This document shows positions 57,942-64,000 of a stretch of 64,000 bases of DNA, piece by piece; the stretch's first letter is position 1; each line of letters starts with the position of its first letter. Origin of the DNA: Acidovorax sp. 210-6. GTDB taxonomy: Bacteria > Pseudomonadota > Gammaproteobacteria > Burkholderiales > Burkholderiaceae_C. The stretch covers positions 3,410,001 to 3,474,000 of the forward strand of contig NZ_JAACJE010000001.1 of assembly GCF_010020825.1 (NCBI RefSeq). The letters run 5' to 3'. The position numbers and the translations under genes are program-made. A model generated the notes under the pieces. It was given only the letters and a program-made list of their open reading frames with translations. It ran no database searches and had not been told where the DNA came from.

Positions 57942-58739
57942 TCAGCGGCGCACGGTAGCGCCCTGCTGCCCCTCCAGCACCGTGGTCACCCCGCGCAGGC
58001 GCAGCGCGTAGCCGCTGCTGTGGCGCAGGTCTGCCGATTCCAGCGCGTCCGCGCGGCGCCCGTACTTGCCAGCCACTTGGGTGAGCGTGCGCACGAAGCG
58101 CTGCAGGCGCAGGGCCAGCTCTTCGTCGCTGCCTGCCCCCAGTTCGATCTCGGCTCCGCTGTCGAGCACCATGCGCCAGCTCCCCCGACGGTTGAACTCC
58201 AGCACCTGGATGTCCCAGTCAAGTGGCTCCACGATGTGCTGCAGCTTCGCGTGCATTTGCAGCATCTGCGCCGAAGCCCCCTCGGGCCCGGCCAGGCGTG
58301 GCAACAGGTCGTATTCGGGATCGTCGGCGCTGGCATCAAACACCTCGCCAAAATCATTGACCATGGTGGTGCTGGATTCCGCGCCCCAGTGGGCCACCGG
58401 GCGGTGCTCTTCCAGCAACACACGCAGCGTGCCGGGGTACTGGCGCTGCACCTGCGCCTTGCGCACCCAGGGCACCTGCTCGAAGGCGGCGCGGGCGGCC
58501 TGCAGGTTCAGCGTGAAGAAATTGCCTGTCAGGCGCGGTGCCACGTTGGCCCGCAGGGTCACGGCACTGTGGTGCGTCACATCACCCTCCACCACCAGCC
58601 GCGTGATGGCAAAGGCGGGCAGGCGCATGAGCCAGGCCGCCAAGGCTGCCAGCAGCAGGGCGGCGCAGCCCATGAACAGGGCCGTGGCGGTCCAGTTCAT
58701 GAGGCGCACATCCAGCGGTGCGGGCAGGGTTTGGTTCAC
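57942..58739 (-). CDS. ftsQ: Cell division protein FtsQ
   Basis: Bitopic division protein. GTG at 58739 overlaps the ddl stop (GTGA), which fixes the start: [16 protein letters not shown]. One membrane span ([21 protein letters not shown]) precedes the POTRA domain ([20 protein letters not shown]) and the FtsQ beta domain ([33 protein letters not shown]). 265 aa. The upstream-extended frame is a continuation without support. Confidence 0.96.
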   Translation of the reverse strand: MNQTLPAPLDVRLMNWTATALFMGCAALLLAALAAWLMRLPAFAITRLVVEGDVTHHSAVTLRANVAPRLTGNFFTLNLQAARAAFEQVPWVRKAQVQRQYPGTLRVLLEEHRPVAHWGAESSTTMVNDFGEVFDASADDPEYDLLPRLAGPEGASAQMLQMHAKLQHIVEPLDWDIQVLEFNRRGSWRMVLDSGAEIELGAGSDEELALRLQRFVRTLTQVAGKYGRRADALESADLRHSSGYALRLRGVTTVLEGQQGATVRR

Positions 58740-59743
58740 GCCTGAACCTCCTGCGGCGGCGAGTCGAGCGCGGCGCTGGCCAGCAGGCGCAGGCACAGGT
58801 CTTCATAGCTGATGCCTGCGGCGCGCGCCGACATGGGCACCAGCGAGTGGCCGGTCATGCCGGGGGACGTGTTCATCTCCAGCAGGAAGGGCTTGCGGTC
58901 GCTGGCGCGCACCATCAGATCCGCGCGCCCCCAGCCGCGGCAACCCAGCGCACGGTAGGCGGCCAGCACGATGCGCTGGATCTCGCGTTCCTCGGCCTCG
59001 GGTAGTCCACTGGGACACTGGTATTTCACGTCGTCGGTGAAGTACTTGTTCTGATAGTCGTACGCACCGTCCGGCGCATTGATGCGAATCACCGGCAGCG
59101 CCACGGCATCTGCGCCCTGGCCCAGCACCGGGCAGGTGACTTCCTCGCCTTCGATGAATTCTTCGCACAGCACGTCGGGGTCGTAGCGCGCCGAGAGCCG
59201 CACGGCTTCCTGCATGTCCGAACACCCCTGCACCTTGGTCACTCCGATGGATGAGCCCTCGCGCGGCGGCTTGACGATCAGCGGCAGGCCCAGCTCGTCG
59301 GGCACGGTGCGCACGGTTTCACGGTTCTGGCGCTCGGGCGCCAGCCAGACGTAGCGTGGCGTGGGCAGTCCCTCGGCCAGCCAGACGCGCTTGGTCATCA
59401 CCTTGTCCATGGCAATGCTGGACGCCATGACGCCCGAACCGGTGTACGGAATGCCCAGCAACTCCAGCGCGCCCTGCACCGAGCCGTCTTCCCCATGCCG
59501 CCCGTGCAGCGCGATGAAGCAGCGCGCATAGCCAGCGCGCTTGAGTTCGCACAGTTCGGTGTGCGCGGGGTCGAAGGCATGGGCATCCACGCCGCGCGCG
59601 CGCAACGCCTGCAGCACACCCGCACCGGACATGAGCGAGACCTCGCGCTCAGCCGAGGTGCCGCCCATGAGCACGGCCACCTTGCCCAGCGCGGCCGGGG
59701 TGGGCAGAAGCTGCCCGGTGGTCTTGGCATCCATTGCGGTCAT
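58736..59743 (-). CDS. ddl: D-alanine--D-alanine ligase
   Basis: ATP-grasp ligase for the D-Ala-D-Ala end of peptidoglycan precursors. [70 protein letters not shown] and [18 protein letters not shown] are all present. The ATG at 59743 overlaps the murC stop (ATGA). 335 aa, with a short N-terminal extension before KVAVLMGG. Confidence 0.98.
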   Translation of the reverse strand: MTAMDAKTTGQLLPTPAALGKVAVLMGGTSAEREVSLMSGAGVLQALRARGVDAHAFDPAHTELCELKRAGYARCFIALHGRHGEDGSVQGALELLGIPYTGSGVMASSIAMDKVMTKRVWLAEGLPTPRYVWLAPERQNRETVRTVPDELGLPLIVKPPREGSSIGVTKVQGCSDMQEAVRLSARYDPDVLCEEFIEGEEVTCPVLGQGADAVALPVIRINAPDGAYDYQNKYFTDDVKYQCPSGLPEAEEREIQRIVLAAYRALGCRGWGRADLMVRASDRKPFLLEMNTSPGMTGHSLVPMSARAAGISYEDLCLRLLASAALDSPPQEVQA

Positions 59744-61173
59744 TGCGCTTTCTCCTCCTGCCCTCTTTGCTCTGTATTTGATAGCAACTCAACCAGTCTT
59801 CCCGGCATGTTGCCGATGGAGCCTGCGCCCATGCACAGCACCACGTCGCCGTCCTGCGCCATGGCTGCGATGGCCTGGGGCAGATCAGCCACGTCCTCCA
59901 CAAACAGGGGCTCCACACGCCCCACCACGCGCAGCGCACGCGCCAGCGATCGACCGTCGGCAGCCACCACGGGCGCCTCGCCTGCGGCATAGACTTCGGT
60001 GAGCAGCACGGCATCGGCGCTGCCGATGACCTTGACGAAGTCCTCGAAGCAGTCGCGCGTGCGCGTGTAGCGGTGTGGCTGGAAGGCCAGCACCAGACGC
60101 CGCCCGGCAAAGGCACCGCGCGCCGCCGCCAGCGTGGCCGCCATTTCCACAGGGTGGTGGCCGTAGTCATCGATCACGGTGAAGCGCCCACCATCCTTGG
60201 CGGGCAGGTCGCCATAGCCCTGAAAGCGCCGCCCGACGCCCCGGAAGCTGGCCAACGCACGCAGCACGGCCTCGTCGGGAATGTTCAGCTCCACCGCCAC
60301 GGCAATGGCCGACAGGGCGTTGAGCACGTTGTGCTCGCCCGCCAGGTTGAGCACCACCTCCAGGTCGGGCAGCGTCACGCCATTGCGGCGCTGCACGGTG
60401 AAGTGCATCTGCGCCCCCACAGCCCGCACGTTGACGGCGCGCACCTGCGCGTCCTCCGAAAAACCGTAGCTGGTGATGGGGCAGGACACCTCGGGCACGA
60501 TCTCGCGCACCGCCGGGTTGTCGATGCACAGAATGGCCGTGCCGTAGAACGGCATGCGGTGCAGGAAATCGACAAAGGCCTTTTTGAGCCGCGCGAAGTC
60601 GTGGCCGTAGGTCTCCATGTGGTCGGCGTCGATGTTGGTCACGACGGCCATCACGGGCAGCAGGTTGAGGAACGAGGCGTCGGATTCGTCAGCCTCGACC
60701 ACGATGTAGTCGCCGCTGCCCAGCTTGGCGTTGGCCCCGGCACTGTTCAGGCGCCCGCCGATGACGAACGTGGGGTCCAGTTCCCCCTCGGCCAGCACGC
60801 TGGTGACCAGGCTGGTGGTGGTGGTCTTGCCATGCGTGCCAGCAATGGCGATGCCGCGCTTGAGGCGCATGAGCTCGGCCAGCATGAGCGCCCTCGGCAC
60901 CACGGGGATTTTCTTTTCGCGCGCGGCCAGCACCTCGGGGTTGTCGCTTTTGACGGCGGTGGAGGTGACCACCGCATCCGCCCCGGCAATGTGCGCTGCC
61001 GCATGCCCCACAAAGGTCTGCATGCCCAGGCCCTGCAGGCGACGCAGCGTCGCGCTGTCGGACAGGTCCGAGCCCGAAATGCGGTAGCCCAGGTTGAACA
61101 GCACCTCGGCAATGCCGCTCATGCCAGCACCCCCAATGCCGACGAAATGGATGTGGCGGATGGCGTGTTTCAT
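59740..61173 (-). CDS. murC: UDP-N-acetylmuramate--L-alanine ligase
   Basis: Adds L-Ala to UDP-MurNAc. [19 protein letters not shown] at the N-terminus, P-loop [14 protein letters not shown] near 114, [14 protein letters not shown] and the C-terminal [12 protein letters not shown] and FQPHRYTRT are standard. 477 aa. The start is only one base from the edge of a 266 bp repeat element, whose end supplies the bases (GGACAGG) in the ribosome-site position. A half copy of the two-hairpin repeat lies near its 3' end. Confidence 0.98.
   Translation of the reverse strand: MKHAIRHIHFVGIGGAGMSGIAEVLFNLGYRISGSDLSDSATLRRLQGLGMQTFVGHAAAHIAGADAVVTSTAVKSDNPEVLAAREKKIPVVPRALMLAELMRLKRGIAIAGTHGKTTTTSLVTSVLAEGELDPTFVIGGRLNSAGANAKLGSGDYIVVEADESDASFLNLLPVMAVVTNIDADHMETYGHDFARLKKAFVDFLHRMPFYGTAILCIDNPAVREIVPEVSCPITSYGFSEDAQVRAVNVRAVGAQMHFTVQRRNGVTLPDLEVVLNLAGEHNVLNALSAIAVAVELNIPDEAVLRALASFRGVGRRFQGYGDLPAKDGGRFTVIDDYGHHPVEMAATLAAARGAFAGRRLVLAFQPHRYTRTRDCFEDFVKVIGSADAVLLTEVYAAGEAPVVAADGRSLARALRVVGRVEPLFVEDVADLPQAIAAMAQDGDVVLCMGAGSIGNMPGRLVELLSNTEQRGQEEKAQ
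59769..59785. repeat. Half copy of the two-hairpin repeat (3' end of murC)
   Basis: GCTCTGTATTTGATAGC matches the first hairpin only and is nearly the same as the half copy in murG at 61534-61550. Confidence 0.5.
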
Positions 61174-61174
61174 A

Positions 61175-61440
61175 GAGCCTGTCCAAAGTCTTTTCGCGGC
61201 GCCCGCAAGGAAGCAAGAAGCCGCAATCTAGGCGCGTACCGCAGCCCATGCTGGTAGCCTGGGCAAGGTGCGCAACGACGAGTGCGGCTTCTTGCTGCCT
61301 TGCCCGAAGGGTTGCCCCGCAGAGGCAGCGCCTGCGGCGTTGCCCATCCTCGCCGCACACCAGTGCGGCTTGCGGCGGGCGCCTTGCATCCGCTGCCTCT
61401 GCGGGGCAACGGGCACCACGAAAAGACTTTGGACAGGCTC
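61175..61440. mobile_element. 266 bp MITE-like element between murG and murC
   Basis: Ends are perfect inverted repeats of 22 bp (61175-61196 and 61419-61440, beginning GAGCCTGTCCAAAGTC), extending to 31 bp with two mismatches. Inside are two further inverted pairs: 61205-61229 with 61279-61303 (core GCAAGAAGCCGCA) and 61311-61330 with 61391-61410 (GTTGCCCCGCAGAGGCAGCG). No supported coding frame, so it would be non-autonomous. It lies exactly in the murG-murC junction. The parent transposon family is not identified. Confidence 0.8.
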
Positions 61441-62500
61441 ATGCGAGCTCCTCACACGCGGTCACCACCTCGCGGGTGGCGTTGATCTTTTGCATTGTTT
61501 TGGCCTTCAGCGCCCGTTCCATCAGCGCTGTACGCTCTGTATTTTGTAGCATTTCGGCCAAGCTTTGGGGAGAAAGATCGCGTTGTTGCACCAACCATCC
61601 ACCCCCGGCCTGCACCAGGAACTGCGCGTTGGTGGTCTGGTGGTCGTCCACCGCCGCCGGAAACGGCACAAACACGGCGGCAGCGCCCACAGCGGCAATC
61701 TCTGTCACCGTGCTCGCGCCCGCGCGGCAGACGATGATGTCGGCCTGCGCGAAGGCGCTGGCCGTGTCTTCGATAAAGGGCGTCAGCTCGGCCTGCACAT
61801 CGGCGGCCTCGTAGTTGGCGCGCAGTTGCTCGATCTGCGCCGCGCCACTTTGGTGTGTGACCACAGGGCGCCGGTCCGGCGGGATGAGCGCCAGCGCCTG
61901 GGGCACGATGTCATTGAGCGCACGCGCCCCCAGGCTGCCACCCACCACCAGCAGGCGCAGCGGCCCGGTGCGGCCCGCAAAGCGCTCTTGCGGCGCCTCC
62001 TGGCGCGTGAAGGCAGCGCGCAGCGGGTTGCCCACCCACTGGCCTTTCTTGAGCACCTCCGGAAAGGCCGTGAACACGCGGTCGGCCACGCCCGCCAACA
62101 CCTTGTTGGCCATGCCAGCCACCGAGTTCTGCTCGTGCAGCACCAGCGGCTTGCCGGCCAACACAGCCATCATGCCGCCCGGAAAGCTGATGTAGCCGCC
62201 CAGGCCCACCACCACATCCGGCTGCACCCGGCGCACCACGCACCAAGCCTGCCAGAAGGCGCGCAGCAGCCGCAGGGGCAGCAGCGCCAGCGTGGCGAGG
62301 CCCTTGCCGCGCACACCGGAAAAGTCGATGGTCTCCAGCGCAAAACCATGCGGTGGCACGATGCGCGCCTCCATGCTGTCGGGTGCCCCCAGCCAGTGCA
62401 CACGCCAGCCGCGCGCACGCAGCTCCTCGGCCACGGCCAGACCGGGGAAGATGTGGCCGCCGGTGCCTCCGGCCATGATGAGGGCGGTCTTGGCGCTCAT
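61439..62500 (-). CDS. murG: UDP-N-acetylglucosamine--N-acetylmuramyl-(pentapeptide) pyrophosphoryl-undecaprenol N-acetylglucosamine transferase
   Basis: Makes lipid II from lipid I at the inner face of the membrane. GT28 motifs: MAGGTGGHIFPGLAVAEEL, GGYISFPGGMMAVL, LHEQNSVAGMANKVLA, VVGGSLGARALND and CRAGASTVTEIAAVG. The ATG at 62500 starts [12 protein letters not shown] and overlaps the stop of the small upstream ORF. The stop TGA at 61439-61441 is completed by the first two bases of the MITE-like element. 353 aa. Confidence 0.98.
   Translation of the reverse strand: MSAKTALIMAGGTGGHIFPGLAVAEELRARGWRVHWLGAPDSMEARIVPPHGFALETIDFSGVRGKGLATLALLPLRLLRAFWQAWCVVRRVQPDVVVGLGGYISFPGGMMAVLAGKPLVLHEQNSVAGMANKVLAGVADRVFTAFPEVLKKGQWVGNPLRAAFTRQEAPQERFAGRTGPLRLLVVGGSLGARALNDIVPQALALIPPDRRPVVTHQSGAAQIEQLRANYEAADVQAELTPFIEDTASAFAQADIIVCRAGASTVTEIAAVGAAAVFVPFPAAVDDHQTTNAQFLVQAGGGWLVQQRDLSPQSLAEMLQNTERTALMERALKAKTMQKINATREVVTACEELA
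61534..61550. repeat. Half copy of the two-hairpin repeat (3' end of murG)
   Basis: GCTCTGTATTTTGTAGC, differing from the murC half copy at two positions; only the first hairpin of the full repeat is present. Confidence 0.5.
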
Positions 62501-62667
62501 ACACGCCCTCCTCTCATCAGGCGCTTCGCGCCTGGCATTGCTGGCGCAATGCGCGGTTTGTTTTGGTGAAACAAACTGCTCATACGCGGCCTCCGCGCAT
62601 CGAATACTGCGCATTCGGCAGCGCTGGCGCGCTGCAGCAGCCCGTTTTGGTGAAACAAACTGCTCAT
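62497..62667 (-). CDS. Coupled small ORF between ftsW and murG, 56 aa
   Basis: The ATG at 62667 overlaps the ftsW stop (ATGA), with GGAGG upstream, and the TGA overlaps the murG ATG (ATGA), so the frame fits both neighbours exactly. The product is two 28-residue halves, each beginning MSSLFHQN, because of an exact 41 bp direct repeat 84 bases apart. The last six residues, MRGGRV, equal the FtsW C-terminus but with partly different codons. No family is known to me. It could be a real coupling peptide or a by-product of a duplication that kept the frames. Confidence 0.4.
   Translation of the reverse strand: MSSLFHQNGLLQRASAAECAVFDARRPRMSSLFHQNKPRIAPAMPGAKRLMRGGRV
62560..62600 (-). repeat. 41 bp direct repeat, downstream copy
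   Basis: Identical to 62644-62684 over 41 bases; includes a GGAGG ribosome-like site, ATGAGC and the MSSLFHQN codons. Confidence 0.95.
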
Positions 62668-62684
62668 ACGCGGCCTCCGCGCAT
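62644..62684 (-). repeat. 41 bp direct repeat, copy overlapping the ftsW 3' end
   Basis: Covers the last six ftsW codons (MRGGRV) plus stop and the next 20 bases. The exact second copy lies at 62560-62600. Its ftsW part is also palindromic with the preceding bases (CTGCTCAT...ATGAGCAG). Confidence 0.95.
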
Positions 62685-63944
62685 GAGCAGCTTGTTTTCA
62701 TAATCAACCCGCAACACCACCGCGAGCGCCACCAGGTTCATCAGGATGGCCGAGCCGCCATAGCTCATGAGGGGCAGCGTCAGCCCCTTGGTGGGCAATG
62801 CGCCCAGATTCACGCCCATGTTGATGAAGGCTTGGAAACCGATCCAGATGGCCACGCCCTGGGCCACCAGGCCTGCGAACACGCGGTCCAGCGCAATCGC
62901 CTGGCGGCCGATGTGCATGATGCGCCGCGTCATCCAGAGGAAGGCCACGATGAGCACCAGCACGCCCACCAGACCGAATTCCTCGCCGATCACCGCCAGC
63001 AGGAAGTCGGTATGTGCTTCGGGCAGCCAGTGGAGCTTTTCCACGCTGCCACCCAGGCCTACGCCAAACACTTCGCCGCGGCCAAAGGCGATCAGTGCAT
63101 GCGAGAGTTGGTAGCCCTTGCCCAGCGCGTGCTGCTCGCTGAAGGGGTCCAGATAAGCAAACACACGCTCGCGCCGCCAGGGCGAGCTGACGATCATCAG
63201 CGCGAATGCCGCCACCAGAATGGCCGCGATGAGGAAGAACATGCGCGCATTCACGCCGCCCAGGAACAGAATGCCCATGGCGATGACGGCCACCACCATG
63301 AAGGCGCCCATGTCGGGCTCGGCAAGCAACAGCACCCCGACCACCGCCACCGCCGCCCCCATGGGCAGCACGGCGCGGAAGAAGCGCTCCTTCACATCCA
63401 TCTTGCGCACCATGTAGTCGGCGGCGTAGATGAGCACAGCGAACTTGGCCAGCTCCGACGGCTGGAAGCTGATGGGCCCCAGCGCCAGCCAGCGCCGCGC
63501 CCCGTTGACGACCTTGCCCACCCCCGGCACCAGCACCACGACCAGCATCAGCAGGGCCGCCCCAAAGAGCCAGGGGGCCAGCCGCTCCCAGGTGCGCATG
63601 GGCATCTGGAACGCCAGCAGCGCCGCCACGAAACCCATCACCAGGTAGAACGCGTGGCGCGTGAGGAAATGGGTGGGCGCGTAGTTGGAAAAGCGTGGGT
63701 TGCCCGGCAGCGCGATGGACGCCGAGTACACCATCACCAGTCCCCAGGACAACAGGGCCACCACCACCCACAGCAAGGCCTGGTCAAAACCCAGCACGCT
63801 GGCGGGGGTGGCCGTGGTCTGGCGGTACTCGGTACCGCCCACGCGCACGGGCAGTACATCGGCCGCCTGGCTGCGCGCGCTGCCCAGCCACTGCGTCAGG
63901 CGCTGCCATGGATTGCTTGGGGTGCGTGTGGCCGCGTTGCTCAT
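62664..63944 (-). CDS. ftsW: Lipid II polymerase / division protein FtsW
   Basis: SEDS glycosyltransferase of the divisome with about ten membrane spans. [21 protein letters not shown], the large-loop [56 protein letters not shown] and [15 protein letters not shown] are diagnostic. 426 aa with an extended N-terminal cytoplasmic tail. The ATG overlaps the murD stop (ATGA). The last codons are part of the 41 bp repeat. Confidence 0.98.
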   Translation of the reverse strand: MSNAATRTPSNPWQRLTQWLGSARSQAADVLPVRVGGTEYRQTTATPASVLGFDQALLWVVVALLSWGLVMVYSASIALPGNPRFSNYAPTHFLTRHAFYLVMGFVAALLAFQMPMRTWERLAPWLFGAALLMLVVVLVPGVGKVVNGARRWLALGPISFQPSELAKFAVLIYAADYMVRKMDVKERFFRAVLPMGAAVAVVGVLLLAEPDMGAFMVVAVIAMGILFLGGVNARMFFLIAAILVAAFALMIVSSPWRRERVFAYLDPFSEQHALGKGYQLSHALIAFGRGEVFGVGLGGSVEKLHWLPEAHTDFLLAVIGEEFGLVGVLVLIVAFLWMTRRIMHIGRQAIALDRVFAGLVAQGVAIWIGFQAFINMGVNLGALPTKGLTLPLMSYGGSAILMNLVALAVVLRVDYENKLLMRGGRV

Positions 63945-64000
63945 ACGCCGCCTCCCAAGTCCTGGCCTGCGTCCTGCGCCAAGGCCTGCACGGTATCGAC
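63941..64000 (-). CDS. murD: C-terminal end of the upstream gene, probably murD (partial)
   Basis: Nineteen codons ([19 protein letters not shown]) and a TGA that overlaps the ftsW ATG. The stretch itself has no diagnostic motif; the call rests on the invariable murD-ftsW-murG order in this cluster. Confidence 0.6.
   Translation of the reverse strand, partial: VDTVQALAQDAGQDLGGGV

Noticed and set aside
61248-61814. Coding frames crossing the MITE-like element
   Set aside because: They run through the inverted repeats into antisense murG and show no family features; the element is taken as non-coding.

Overview
This GC-rich window looks like a chromosomal segment of a betaproteobacterium, order Burkholderiales, most likely family Comamonadaceae and close to Acidovorax. 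That placement is an inference. It rests on the paired cyanophycin synthetase genes next to a DUF1854 protein and an ABC exporter, an Omp32-type porin, coq7 (ubiquinone synthesis), the gene order rplM-rpsI...erpA-anmK-M23 peptidase/tyrS, and a dense set of small palindromic repeats. No rRNA or tRNA gene, phage, full insertion sequence or CRISPR array was seen.

Layout. 1-2.1 kb: 5' part of a bacterial alpha-2-macroglobulin gene. 2.3-6.8 kb: a small unknown protein and a large cytoplasmic c-di-GMP protein (diacid-sensor-like domain, PAS repeats, GGDEF, EAL). 6.8-10.2 kb: argH divergent from an AlgZ/AlgR-type two-component pair. 10.2-14.3 kb: MOSC protein, zinc-binding CZB protein, GspF-like protein, 5'-nucleotidase and a small unknown. 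14.4-22.8 kb: cyanophycin locus, with a DUF1854 protein and a zinc-ribbon ABC exporter diverging from cphA', cphA and creA. 22.8-25.8 kb: rlmJ and a membrane-anchored Ser/Thr kinase. 25.9-28.6 kb: rplM-rpsI behind a highly folded 5' leader, then a coiled-coil membrane protein, bactofilin and erpA. 28.7-33.1 kb: anmK and an M23 peptidase (wall recycling and remodelling), tyrS, PEBP protein. 33.2-43.9 kb: minus-strand peptide ABC transporter operon with two binding-protein paralogues (one frameshifted), an M20 amidohydrolase and a UshA-like lipoprotein. 44.2-51.5 kb: porin, coq7, OsmC-like protein, ilvA, cobS-cobC, chemoreceptor. 51.6-53.8 kb: thiC under a TPP riboswitch. 53.8-64 kb: the 3' half of the division and cell wall (dcw) cluster, transcribed murD-ftsW-murG-murC-ddl-ftsQ-ftsA-ftsZ-lpxC, all on the minus strand.

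The most unusual content is the small repeats. (1) A 48-49 bp two-hairpin repeat has seven complete copies, four of them inside reading frames without breaking them; one forms most of a signal peptide. (2) A roughly 105-110 bp GC-rich hairpin element occurs three times, each time 8-15 bases after a stop codon in the same orientation. (3) A 266 bp MITE-like element with perfect 22 bp terminal inverted repeats sits exactly between murG and murC, so that its first two bases complete the murG stop codon. (4) Between ftsW and murG lies a 56-codon ORF coupled by ATGA overlaps at both ends; it contains an exact 41 bp direct repeat and re-encodes the ftsW C-terminal peptide. Other points are a one-base deletion in a binding-protein gene, a cyanophycin synthetase paralogue with a destroyed P-loop, and candidate RNA leaders before rplM and ilvA.
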